A stretch of DNA of 64,000 nt from positions 248,001-312,000 of the forward strand of contig JAVJPW010000002.1 in the NCBI GenBank assembly GCA_040217575.1, read 5' to 3'. Every line of letters begins with the position of its first letter. Within the stretch, counting starts at the first letter, position 1. Positions 41,338-50,274 of the stretch are shown piece after piece. The stretch is from Pacificispira sp040217575 (GTDB taxonomy: Bacteria > Pseudomonadota > Alphaproteobacteria > UBA8366 > Aestuariispiraceae). The position numbers and the translations under genes are program-made. The notes beneath the pieces were generated by a model. The model saw nothing but the letters and a program-made list of their open reading frames with translations. It was not told where the DNA came from and made no database searches.

Positions 41338-42474
41338 TCAGCGCACGTAGATATGCACCTCGTTATGGGCGACATTGCGCGTGTCCGCCAACAGGTTCAC
41401 CCGGCCCGGCTGGACGCCCATGTCCGTCATGGTGCGCAGGACCGCTTCGCCGTTCCGGCGGGCAGCCGCACCGTTCAGCGCCACCTGGGCCGCGTTGCCC
41501 CGGTCGGGACTGACCGCGACCAGGTCGAAGACGGCGCCCGGCTTGGCGGTCAATGCCTGGCTGACGGCGTTATAGAGCGCCTGCTGATAGGGGACGTTGT
41601 CCCGGTCGAAACGGATGATGACCAGCGGTTCCGAATTCGGGTCGATGCCGTCGCCGGACGCAGCTGCACTGGCGGCGGCCGCTTCGACCAGCGCGAAGGA
41701 CCGGCTGGCAAGGTTCGTGCCGTACAGTTCGCCCGTGTTGATGCCGGCAGCCAGTGTCGTCATGTTCTGCCGTTCGTTCGACACATAAAGATTATGGCGG
41801 TTGATCTCCTGCGTCACGGCGGTCAGCATCCGGTCCAGGTCAACCAGCGACTGATGGACCGAATCCTCTAAAGAGCGCAGCCGGCGGTGGTCTTCGTCCA
41901 CCGCGCCGCTCAGCCCGAAGGTGGCCTGAACCGTGCTCAACAGGAATTTACCGAACGCGGCCTGATCGCTGGCGTCGTTGTGCAGCGAATTCAGCGACGG
42001 GATCGTTTGTTCAACCTGGGCCAGGTCCGACTGTGCCTGGTTCCACTGTTCGACCAGAACCGGGTTCCCCGGCGTGGTGCCCAACTGCAGGCGCGATGTG
42101 ATTTCCGCCTTGATGCTGTGATAGGCATCGGCGCTGACGGAACTGTTGCGGCGGATCGTGTCCAGGCGCGATTTCAGCCCGTCCACCTGACCGGTCAGGC
42201 GCGACAGATCCTGTTCCATCTGGGCAATGCGTTCCCCCACCGCGGTCGTGGCCGCGTAGTTGGGAATCGGGGTTGCCGTGCTTTGCGACTGGGCCGCCGA
42301 CGGCGCCGGTTGGGCCGCGGGCTGGCTTGCCGCCGGCTGGCTGGCGGCATCGCTGCCCGCCGGGTCCTGCGCATCCAGCGAGGGCCAGAGCGAGTCGCAG
42401 CCGGTCAGAAGAATGCAGGTCGCACCCACCAGACCAAGCGTTCTAAAAGATCTCGTCATGCCAAACACCGTCAT
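41338..42474 (-). CDS. outer-membrane lipoprotein with coiled coil and OmpA-like C terminus
   Basis: A 378-residue protein with lipobox LLTGC near residue 24, an Ala/Pro/Gln-rich linker, a long coiled-coil region (RIAQMEQDLSRLTGQVDGLK and following), and a C-terminal domain with VIIRFDRDNVPYQQALYNAV and AAARRNGEAV, similar to the OmpA/MotB peptidoglycan-binding fold. This would link the outer membrane and cell wall. The start ATG 42474 is the Met before the signal peptide. Function beyond structural is unknown; it stands alone. Confidence 0.75.
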   Translation of the reverse strand: MTVFGMTRSFRTLGLVGATCILLTGCDSLWPSLDAQDPAGSDAASQPAASQPAAQPAPSAAQSQSTATPIPNYAATTAVGERIAQMEQDLSRLTGQVDGLKSRLDTIRRNSSVSADAYHSIKAEITSRLQLGTTPGNPVLVEQWNQAQSDLAQVEQTIPSLNSLHNDASDQAAFGKFLLSTVQATFGLSGAVDEDHRRLRSLEDSVHQSLVDLDRMLTAVTQEINRHNLYVSNERQNMTTLAAGINTGELYGTNLASRSFALVEAAAASAAASGDGIDPNSEPLVIIRFDRDNVPYQQALYNAVSQALTAKPGAVFDLVAVSPDRGNAAQVALNGAAARRNGEAVLRTMTDMGVQPGRVNLLADTRNVAHNEVHIYVR

Positions 42475-42900
42475 ATCGTTTTCGGCTCCCGCCCCTTGGT
42501 TCCGGTCCGTCGGGCCCTGCCTCCCTGACCCGCGGCGCCGGTTTGTCGCCCTGTTCGCGCCTGTATGCCACCACAAGGGCGCACAAAAGGCTACATCAAA
42601 AAGCCCGCCGGGCCCCGATGATCCGACCGGGCGAAGTCTAGTCCGTTCCGAAGGTTAGGGACAAGGGTCAGTGGACCGGCCTGCCCGTTTCCGGTTCGGA
42701 ACTGTGACTGATTTGCGATGCGGCGGACCCGATATGCATCCCGACCGCCGAACCGAAACCGTCCGGAAACTTCATAGCCCGCCTGCCTACATTCCGCAAT
42801 TCTTGAACATAAGCAAAGTGTTGGACAGGGAAGTTCCTGTTATTACTTTGGCTGGATAGTACTTGAGGCAGGTTCGGACCACAAGGTTCTAAACGTCTAT
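42475..42900. other. gap without a recognised gene
   Basis: About 425 bases between the OmpA-like lipoprotein start and the repeat region. I see no convincing coding frame or RNA. It should contain the lipoprotein promoter. Confidence 0.4.
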
Positions 42901-42907
42901 TGGCGAA

Positions 42908-43060
42908 CGGGAATTGGACGCCGGGCCCGGCGGCGGGACCGGCAGCAGGACCCGCCCCCGCAGCGAACCCCGTAACGGTCGCCGAAACGACCCCTGCAAC
43001 AACCCTTGCAACGACCCCGGCACCGAACCCCGCAACGGCGCCTTCAGCGGCCGGTAATTT
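42908..43060. repeat. degenerate low-complexity repeat
   Basis: About 150 bases made of imperfect 15-base units, variants of GCAACGACCCCGGCACC and CGAACCCCGCAACGG. On the plus strand the frame gives a Pro-Ala-Ala-Gly / Thr-Pro-Ala pattern and on the minus strand a Val-Ala-Gly pattern; neither has a good start and the plus frame runs into the tRNA, so a protein is unlikely. It sits directly upstream of tRNA-Arg. Confidence 0.5.
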
Positions 43061-43076
43061 TTCGCATGGAATCTGC

Positions 43077-43105
43077 TTGCCAAGGAAGCCCGCTTCGCCT
43101 ATCAC
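43077..43105 (+). promoter_or_regulatory. probable promoter of tRNA-Arg
   Basis: TTGCCA (43077-43082), 17 bases, TATCAC (43100-43105). The start would be near 43112, 24 bases before the mature tRNA. Confidence 0.5.
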
Positions 43106-43135
43106 CCCGCCCGCACCGGATGTCTCCGGCAACGC

Positions 43136-43212
43136 GCGCCCGTAGCTCAACTGGATAGAGCATCTGACTACGGATCAGAAGGTTAGGAGTTCGAATCTTC
43201 TCGGGCGCGCCA
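43136..43212 (+). tRNA. tRNA-Arg(ACG)
   Basis: A 77-base cloverleaf with acceptor GCGCCCG / CGGGCGC, D loop CTCAACTGGATAGAGC, anticodon stem TCTGA / TCAGA enclosing CTACGGA (anticodon ACG, read as ICG), T loop TTCGAAT and encoded CCA at 43210-43212. Confidence 0.97.
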
Positions 43213-43342
43213 TTTCTCCCACTAATTTGCCCAACACCTGAATTTCGGCGCGCAAACAAGCTGGCCTGAAAGCTGTTGCAGCAGGTCGACCAGGGACGTG
43301 AACTATTAGATTATTTTAGGCTTTCTGATGGCGAGCGCGCTG

Positions 43343-43732
43343 CTATTGGACCAGCTTAATAGCTCTTCTGATCTCGGCTACCGAAATGGGTGAGTCATTC
43401 GTCGGGTCTTCCAAAAGTACATTTAGAACCCGATAAAACTGTTGATCGGTAAGCAGTGTCTTCAAAATAATTTCTTGGTGGGCGATCTTTCGGCACAGCA
43501 GAAAATCTGGACTCAGCTCCTTCAAAGACATTGCGTCACTCATGATATCGGCGATATCCGCTTGCAGTGCCTTGGCGATCAAACCTACCAGATGAACAGA
43601 GATCTTCTTGGACTTGCCATTTTCGATCTTCGATATGCCCGTGTGGTCCATCAGCCCGACTCGTTCCGCAAGCTGAGCTTGCGTAAGACCGGCTGCCTTT
43701 CTTAAATTTCTTATGTTCTTCCCTGAGACCAT
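43343..43732 (-). CDS. Xre-family helix-turn-helix regulator
   Basis: A 129-residue protein with an N-terminal Xre/Cro HTH: IRNLRKAAGLTQAQLAERVG, then HTGISKIENGKSKKIS, followed by about 65 residues of unknown type. G+C is near 48 %, below the neighbours. It lies downstream of the type III restriction genes on the same strand, 109 bases after res, and beside tRNA-Arg. It may regulate the restriction genes or be a leftover of the island. ATG 43732 or 43747 could be the start. Confidence 0.85.
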   Translation of the reverse strand: MVSGKNIRNLRKAAGLTQAQLAERVGLMDHTGISKIENGKSKKISVHLVGLIAKALQADIADIMSDAMSLKELSPDFLLCRKIAHQEIILKTLLTDQQFYRVLNVLLEDPTNDSPISVAEIRRAIKLVQ

Positions 43733-43840
43733 AACCAGAGTATGCACTCAGAATCTTAGCCTGTAACGCCAAGTTCCTCTCGTATCACCATGGAATGCGC
43801 CATATTTACCAAATCAACAGAACGACCGCCCTGCCCGACG

Positions 43841-46800
43841 CTATGCCGGGGGTGAGATGAGGTCGATGAGCTTCCGGTAGTCCGTGATGACGTTGTAGCG
43901 GACTTTTTGCGTGTCGATCCGCCGGTTCAGTTCGGCGAAGAACTTGCGCGCGCAGTCGATCTTTTTCTGTTCGATCGCACGCAGCGTCATGGACGACATG
44001 GACCCCTTCGTTTCCGCCACGAAAAAGATGTCCTTTCCGCCCGCATGGGTCAGGGAGATCGCCCAGTCGGGATTGTAGTCCCCCAGCGGCGTGGGGATCA
44101 GAAACCCACGCGGCAGCTTGGCATAGACTGCAACCTCGCCGCTGGTATCCAGGTCTTCGACAAACCCGTGTTCAACCCGGGAATCGGTGATGCAATAGTC
44201 GTAGATGTGGTTCTTCAGCTTTTCCGTGGCGCGGGAAAAGTCCTGTCCGGTCTGCGCGGCGGTGAAGATGCTGGTGTCATAGCGGTCGTCGACCACGTCA
44301 TAGCTCAACCGTTCGACGATGGCGGTTGCCTTCTGTTCCTTGATCAGGCGCGCCGCTTCGGAAATGAAATGTTCCGGGTTGGTCCCGAACTGGGCGAAGA
44401 CGGCGGCTTCGATCCCGGTCAGGATTTCCGCCACCGTCCGGCGGGTCAGATGCACGTTTTCCGCGATCTTGCCGATCAGGTCGTACCGGACGTTCGACTG
44501 GGCCGGACCCGAATCATATTCGGTCCGGGACTGCCGCAGTGTGAAACCCTGACCCGCCGACAGCCGGTCGCTGGACACCTCTGCCGTCTGTTCCCCCGAC
44601 TGCACCGTATAACTGAGGGCCGTGACATTCAGATCGCGGTTCAGGGCGTCGATCGCCTTTTCAACCAGTTCCGCGGAATCGAAATCCACGCGATAGACGG
44701 CCCGCCGGTTGATCCGGTTCCAAAGGTCCTGAAATTCCTTCTTGCTGAAATTGTCGTTGAGCGGGTTGGTTTTCGGCTTCCGTCCGTCGTCGATCTTGGG
44801 CAGGTTGCTGTCGTCAAAGACGCTATCGATAAGCTCGACGATCTGCTCCGCATACGGCTTTAAGCCATCCGGCAGCTCGGCCAGCGCACCGGCCTCCTTG
44901 GCCGCGTGATATGCGTCGGTGATTGAATCGCTGTCGTCGGTGTAGTCGTTCTTGAGCAGGTAGCGGTAGATCTGCTTGGCCATCTGGGGCGTGACCTCGA
45001 CCGGGCCGTCATCGGTCATCAGGACCTTGGCCGTAAAGAATTCCTCCGTCGCCTTGCGTGGGCGGGCCGACAGGCTTTCGGCGATTTCGGTCTGCAGCCC
45101 GGCGACGAAATCGGAATAACTTTCGCTGGCGACGACTGTCAGGACATTGACGTCGTGCACGATTGCCGGCCGGTCGATGCGTTCCCCATGCTGGTTGACG
45201 GCCAGACGAAGGCCGCGGCCGACCTCCTGACGCCGGGAAATCGTATTGTCGCTGTGCTTCAGCATGCACATGACGAAGACATTGGGATTGTCCCAGCCTT
45301 CCCGCAGCGCCGAATGAGAAAAGAGGAACCGTGTCGGCTCCGCAAAGGACAACAGGCGTTCCTTGTCCTTCAGGATCAGGTCATAGGCGTCCACGTCGTC
45401 GGACAGGCCGGCATCGTCCCCGGTCTTCTTTGCCTTGGGGTCCTGCAGGCGCTTCGTCTTCCGGTCGATGGAAAAATATCCGGCATGGGTGGCGGCGGCC
45501 CCTATCCCCGCCAGATAGGTGCGATAGGCCGCGTCCTCCAGCGGGAGTTCGGACAGATATTCGTCCTTCAGGCGGGTATATTCGTCTTCGAAGACGCGGG
45601 CATAGTCGCCGTTCGTATCGTCCCGGTCATAGTCGCGGTATTTCACCACCTCGTCGATGAAGAACAGCGACAGGACCTTTATCCCTTGCGCGAAAAGCTG
45701 CCTTTCCTTGTCCAGGTGGGCCTTGATCGCTTCCCGGATCTGGATACGGCGGATGTCGTTTTCGTTGACGTCGCCCGTCGCTTCCCCGGCGTGAAGGACG
45801 GTGCCGTTGGTGAATTCGACCAGGTCTTGCGTATAGTCGATCTGGGAGATGGTGAAACCGCGATATTGGTCCAGTTCGCCCGATGCGGTGTAAAGGTCGC
45901 GACCGAATTCCAGACGCTTTAGCCGCCGCCGGATTTCGCCCGATTTCAGCTTCACTTCCATTTCGATCCGGGCGACGGGCGCCTTTGTCGATATTTCGAT
46001 CCCTTCCAGATAGAGGTAGGCATTCGTGCCGGCCAGCCCGCGCGTCTGGATCCCCCGGACGGCGATTTTTTTCACCAGTTTCTGGTTAAACGCATCCAGT
46101 GCGTCCAGACGGTGGACCTTCAGGTGACTGGTCCGGTGCGTCCCGGAATAGCGCAGGATCATAAGCGGGTTGAATTTCGGCAGCGCGTCCAGCGTTGCCG
46201 CGCCTTCCATCTTCTGCGGTTCATCCAGTATCAGGATCGGCCGGTTGCTGCTGATCACGTCGATCGGGCGCCGGGTCTGGAAATCGTCCAGTTCCTCATA
46301 GATTCGCCGGTTGTCCGCGCCGCGCGCATTGAACGCCTGGATGTTGATGATCATGACGTTGATGCCCGCGTCCGACGAAAAGCTTTCCAGCTCGTGGAGG
46401 CGCTTCGAGTTATAAACGAAGAAACGCGCCTTCCGGCCATAGCTTTCCGTGAAATGGTCGGCGGTGATCTGGAAGGATTTGGCGACCCCTTCGCGGATCG
46501 CGATGCTGGGCACCATGACGATGAATTTCGACCAGCCGTAACGCTTGTTCATTTCGAAGATGGTCTTGATGTAGCAATAGGTCTTGCCGGTCCCCGTCTC
46601 CATCTCGATATCCAGGTTCAGCCGTGCGCCGGGCCTGTAGGTCTTGGGTTTTGCTTTCACCTGACCCTTGCGGTCGACCTCCGTAAAGTCGTCCAACGAC
46701 TTTGAGACCGGCAGATTCCGACGTTTCTGGACCTTCTGGATATTGTCCAGCAGCACCCCGTACGGCAGGCGGATATCCGCATTCCGGAACCCTTCGTCAA

Positions 46801-46936
46801 AGGCGTCCGGCTGGGGCCCCGCGCCGGGGTCGATCCGGTATCGCAGACCGCCGCCCGGCGGCTGTCCGGCGAAACAGTCAACGACCGCGTCGACCGCATC
46901 GGTCTGATAGGGCTGAACCTTGAACCGGAGCTTCAT
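43841..46936 (-). CDS. res: type III restriction enzyme, Res subunit
   Basis: A 1031-residue SF2 helicase-nuclease that cuts unmodified DNA together with Mod. Walker A is METGTGKT (Met112 to Thr119), the Walker B form is LDEPQKMEG (Asp238), motif III is LRYSGTHRTSHLK, motif VI QEVGRGLRLAVN. The PD-(D/E)xK nuclease near the C terminus is NPDWAI (Asp957) with AETKG (Glu975, Lys977). Full length and apparently intact. It starts 14 bases after mod, so it is the second gene of the operon. Confidence 0.95.
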   Translation of the reverse strand: MKLRFKVQPYQTDAVDAVVDCFAGQPPGGGLRYRIDPGAGPQPDAFDEGFRNADIRLPYGVLLDNIQKVQKRRNLPVSKSLDDFTEVDRKGQVKAKPKTYRPGARLNLDIEMETGTGKTYCYIKTIFEMNKRYGWSKFIVMVPSIAIREGVAKSFQITADHFTESYGRKARFFVYNSKRLHELESFSSDAGINVMIINIQAFNARGADNRRIYEELDDFQTRRPIDVISSNRPILILDEPQKMEGAATLDALPKFNPLMILRYSGTHRTSHLKVHRLDALDAFNQKLVKKIAVRGIQTRGLAGTNAYLYLEGIEISTKAPVARIEMEVKLKSGEIRRRLKRLEFGRDLYTASGELDQYRGFTISQIDYTQDLVEFTNGTVLHAGEATGDVNENDIRRIQIREAIKAHLDKERQLFAQGIKVLSLFFIDEVVKYRDYDRDDTNGDYARVFEDEYTRLKDEYLSELPLEDAAYRTYLAGIGAAATHAGYFSIDRKTKRLQDPKAKKTGDDAGLSDDVDAYDLILKDKERLLSFAEPTRFLFSHSALREGWDNPNVFVMCMLKHSDNTISRRQEVGRGLRLAVNQHGERIDRPAIVHDVNVLTVVASESYSDFVAGLQTEIAESLSARPRKATEEFFTAKVLMTDDGPVEVTPQMAKQIYRYLLKNDYTDDSDSITDAYHAAKEAGALAELPDGLKPYAEQIVELIDSVFDDSNLPKIDDGRKPKTNPLNDNFSKKEFQDLWNRINRRAVYRVDFDSAELVEKAIDALNRDLNVTALSYTVQSGEQTAEVSSDRLSAGQGFTLRQSRTEYDSGPAQSNVRYDLIGKIAENVHLTRRTVAEILTGIEAAVFAQFGTNPEHFISEAARLIKEQKATAIVERLSYDVVDDRYDTSIFTAAQTGQDFSRATEKLKNHIYDYCITDSRVEHGFVEDLDTSGEVAVYAKLPRGFLIPTPLGDYNPDWAISLTHAGGKDIFFVAETKGSMSSMTLRAIEQKKIDCARKFFAELNRRIDTQKVRYNVITDYRKLIDLISPPA

Positions 46937-46950
46937 GCGCCGCCGCCCCG

Positions 46951-48870
46951 TCAGATGGCTTTGACGTCGGTATGCGGGGAAAGCTGGCGGAAGATCTGTT
47001 CGACATTGATCTTGACCGCGTCGGACAAGAACCCGGTGTCGCGGAAGACAACGCGCACCGGTTGATGGGCGGCCAGGTCGCGCACCAGATCCTCAGTGAT
47101 ACCCTGGTCGAAACAGGCGATCAGATCATGGGGCTGTTCATTGACAAAGAAGACCTTCTTCCCCTGCACGGTCTCTCGCCGGATCGGCAGGGTCAGGTCC
47201 ACACCCCAGTCGACCAGCACCTGGAACAACAGGTCTTCCGGGTCGCCGCGCCCTTCCTTGATATTGTCGACGGCGGACAAAAGATCGCTCTGCGACAGGT
47301 CGCCCGGCGTGTAGTACACATCCGCCATGTTCGACGTATCGACCTTCAGAACCCGGAACCCGACATCGCGGTTCCAGTCGGGATGACAGTCGCCGTCGAC
47401 GATTTGGGCGCCCGCCTTTCGAATGCGTTCTTTGCCGATTTCCGCGATGGTCGTAAAACCCCGTTTGAACGGTTCGCTGTCTTCGTCGATCGCCTGCGGC
47501 ACCTGAACCAGGATGAACCGGCGCCGGCCGCCATCGTCGGCGTTCAGCTGCATCACCGCGTGGGCGGTCGTACAGGACCCGCCGAAGAAATCCATGACGA
47601 TCGCATCCCTGTCGTCGTGGGTGACGGCGGAAATCGGGTCATAGACGGCCCACAGGCTTTTGGGAAAGGTGAAGCCGGCCCCGTCGACCAGGCTATTGAC
47701 GATTTTGGTCCCGTATTCGTTCGAATCGTAGCGCCGGTCGGTCCAGACGGTCTTGTAGCTGCCGAACGTCTTGCCGATTTCGATCTGATAGCCCGATTTG
47801 TCCTTTCGGGCGCGCAGCATGGTGGCGATGGCATCGACACTTTGCCGGGCGTAACGCCATTTCCGTTCCACCCCCGACCCGTCGATCGGATAGACATGGG
47901 CGACATCGCCGTCCCATTCCGTCTGCGCGGGATGGAAATCGTCCGGACACACATCGCCGAACCCGATGACCGTCCCGTCCTTGACCAGCACGGGAAAGAA
48001 GCAGTTCTTTGCGTCGCTGCGTTCGGATTCGCCGCCCCAGTTCCGGAACTGCGACCAGCTTACATCCTCGTCGGCGATCTTGCGGTCGCCGATCGCCTTC
48101 ATCCCGCTGGGATAGACGAAGATCAGGTATTCATTGACGTAGGAGAAGTTGTTTCCCTGCTGACCGCGCGGATTGTGAACGACCGTCACGTAATCGTGCT
48201 GCCAGGCGGCGCCACTGAAAATTTCCTTCATCAGGACGGACAGCGTCCCGAACTCGTTCTCGTCGATCGCACAGACCAGGACCCCGTCCGGCCGCAGCAT
48301 GCTTTTGGCGACCTTTAGGCGCATATACATCATGGAAAGCCAGTCGGAATGGAACCGGCCGCTGGTATCCGCGTTTGCGGTAAGTCTGTCGCCGCTGTCG
48401 CTTACCTGGTTCGACCGGGCCAGAAATTCGTCCACCGATTCCGAATAGTCGTTCTTGTAGATCAGATTCCGACCGGTGTTATAGGGCGGGTCGATATAGA
48501 TCATCTTGACCGCGCCCAGATAGGTTTCCTGAAGCAGCTTCAGCGCTTCGAAGTTGTCGCCCTCGATGAAAAGGTTCCGGGTCGCGTCGAAATCGACGCT
48601 TTCGTGGCGGGCGGGGCGCAGTGTCTTGGCAAGCGGCGCATTGGCCGCCAGAAGCGCGTCACGCTTTCCGGGCCAGTTCAGCTGGTATCGTTCCTGGGGC
48701 CCGTCGACGATATGGCCGCTCAGTTCCTGGCGCAACTGGTCGAAATCGACCGCCAGACGGACCGTTCCACTGTCGTCCTTCGCTTCGGTCACGCAGCCCG
48801 GAAACAGTTCCTTCAACCTGGCGACATTCTGCTGCGTCAGGTCCGGGCTGTGCATCTTCGGCTTGTCCAT
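46951..48870 (-). CDS. mod: type III DNA methyltransferase, Mod subunit
   Basis: A 639-residue beta-class N6-adenine methyltransferase, responsible for recognition and modification in a type III system. Motif IV is IYIDPPYNTG (Asp127) and precedes motif I, the order of the beta class. Motif I reads DFFGGSCTTAHAV with Cys433 where most relatives have Gly (FAGSGTT), so SAM binding may be altered. The central target-recognition region of about 250 residues differs between such enzymes, so the site cannot be predicted. Followed after 14 bases by res. Confidence 0.94.
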   Translation of the reverse strand: MDKPKMHSPDLTQQNVARLKELFPGCVTEAKDDSGTVRLAVDFDQLRQELSGHIVDGPQERYQLNWPGKRDALLAANAPLAKTLRPARHESVDFDATRNLFIEGDNFEALKLLQETYLGAVKMIYIDPPYNTGRNLIYKNDYSESVDEFLARSNQVSDSGDRLTANADTSGRFHSDWLSMMYMRLKVAKSMLRPDGVLVCAIDENEFGTLSVLMKEIFSGAAWQHDYVTVVHNPRGQQGNNFSYVNEYLIFVYPSGMKAIGDRKIADEDVSWSQFRNWGGESERSDAKNCFFPVLVKDGTVIGFGDVCPDDFHPAQTEWDGDVAHVYPIDGSGVERKWRYARQSVDAIATMLRARKDKSGYQIEIGKTFGSYKTVWTDRRYDSNEYGTKIVNSLVDGAGFTFPKSLWAVYDPISAVTHDDRDAIVMDFFGGSCTTAHAVMQLNADDGGRRRFILVQVPQAIDEDSEPFKRGFTTIAEIGKERIRKAGAQIVDGDCHPDWNRDVGFRVLKVDTSNMADVYYTPGDLSQSDLLSAVDNIKEGRGDPEDLLFQVLVDWGVDLTLPIRRETVQGKKVFFVNEQPHDLIACFDQGITEDLVRDLAAHQPVRVVFRDTGFLSDAVKINVEQIFRQLSPHTDVKAI

Positions 48871-49015
48871 TGTCCCCCGCCAACTGAAATCGGTATCGCC
48901 CGCGGACGGTTCCGCCCGCGGCGCATGAACACCCGGTTCATCTCACGCAGCGTGGCGCGGATGGCAACCCGTTTATCGAAATTTCGTTGGAACCGAAGGG
49001 ATTCCCCGGCCGTGT

Positions 49016-50263
49016 CTATGCGGCGATCAGCCGGTCCAGCGCGCCGGTCAGGCGGTCGACCTCCGCCAGCGTCGTGTAATGCACCATGGAAATACGCAAA
49101 ACCCCGACTTCCGGGTCGATGCCCAGCCCTTCGACGCAGCGATAGCCATAGAAATGGCCCGCCCCGACGCACAGGCCGTCATCCGCCAGCGCCTGTGCCA
49201 AGTCGTCCGGGTTCCGGCCCGGGATGGAAAGGCTGAAGGTCGCGGCCCGACGCGCAGGGTCGCTTTCCCGCCGCCCGATCAGGCGAATTTCCGGGTGCCC
49301 GTCCAGCCATTCCAGGAACCGGACCATCACGGCGCGTTCCTGTTCCTGGAACAGGCGATAGACGAATTGTGCCCGGGCGCGCGGGTCGTTCGCCGGTTCG
49401 CCCGCATGGTGGTCATAGAGCATATCGAAATAGTCGAGCGTCCCGCCGATGGCGCCGACGGATTCGTAATTCATGCCGCCCGGATTCAGATGCGCGATGC
49501 CGTTTCCTTCGTGAAAGAAATGGTTCTGGTTCTTCAGGCGGGGAATCCGGTCCGCCGCCGCATACATCATGGCCAGATGCGGGCCATACAGCTTGTAGAA
49601 GCTGAAGAAATAGAAATCGACGCCGATATCCTTCAGGTCCGGCAGCGTGTGGGCGACGGCGGCCACGCCGTCGCAGACGCTAATCGCGCCTGCGTCCCGC
49701 GCCATCCCGGCGATGGCTTTCACGTCGTTCACCGATCCCACGATGTTGGAAACATGCGGGAAGGCAACCAGCCGCACCTTACCGTCGGCCAGAAGCGACG
49801 CCAGATCTTCGGTGTTCAAGTCACCGGTTCCCGGGTCGATGCGCCATTCGCGCACCTCTATCCCCGTATCGCCCCAGCGCCGCCAGCAACCGCCGTTGGC
49901 TTCATGGTCCTGATTGGTGACGACGATCGCGTCGCCGTCTGCCATCAGCGGGCGCAGCGCATGGGACAGAACATAGGCGTTCAGCGTCGTCGACGGACCG
50001 ACCACCATCTCGTCGGGCGAAATGTTTAACAGGGCCGCCATGCCGGTCCGTGCATAGTCGATGCGCGCCATACCGCGTTTCGATGCCGCAAAATACCATT
50101 CCGGCTGGGTCTGGCTGTCGGACATGAAGTCGGACATACGGGCAATGACTTGCGACGGGACATAGGACCCGCCGGCATTTTCGAAATAGGCGTCGGCGTC
50201 CGGATCCTTCAGAAGGGGAAACTGCGCGCGGCAGAAATCCAGGTCCAGCGTGTCCCGGGTCAT
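49016..50263 (-). CDS. class V PLP-dependent enzyme, cysteine desulfurase-like
   Basis: A 415-residue fold-type I enzyme. The segment YFENAGGSYVPSQVI is at the N terminus, VGPSTTLNAYVLSHAL and VTNQDHEANGG surround the cofactor, VCDGVAAVAHTLPDL binds PLP with the Asp, and Lys in FFSFYKLYGPHLAMMY is the cofactor lysine. The family contains cysteine desulfurases and related lyases such as selenocysteine lyase; it lacks an obvious iron-sulfur scaffold neighbour. It ends next to the mod gene and lies 11 bases downstream of the FolD-like gene on the same strand, so they may share a message. Confidence 0.85.
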   Translation of the reverse strand: MTRDTLDLDFCRAQFPLLKDPDADAYFENAGGSYVPSQVIARMSDFMSDSQTQPEWYFAASKRGMARIDYARTGMAALLNISPDEMVVGPSTTLNAYVLSHALRPLMADGDAIVVTNQDHEANGGCWRRWGDTGIEVREWRIDPGTGDLNTEDLASLLADGKVRLVAFPHVSNIVGSVNDVKAIAGMARDAGAISVCDGVAAVAHTLPDLKDIGVDFYFFSFYKLYGPHLAMMYAAADRIPRLKNQNHFFHEGNGIAHLNPGGMNYESVGAIGGTLDYFDMLYDHHAGEPANDPRARAQFVYRLFQEQERAVMVRFLEWLDGHPEIRLIGRRESDPARRAATFSLSIPGRNPDDLAQALADDGLCVGAGHFYGYRCVEGLGIDPEVGVLRISMVHYTTLAEVDRLTGALDRLIAA

Positions 50264-50274
50264 GGCGTATCCTC

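Noticed and set aside
42668..43150. Minus-strand open frame with Val-Ala-Gly repeats
   Set aside because: The composition is that of the degenerate repeat; it has no ribosome site and its start lies inside tRNA-Arg.
48871..49015. Possible second att site of an island integrated in tRNA-Arg
   Set aside because: I compared it with the tRNA 3' end by eye and found no matching copy.
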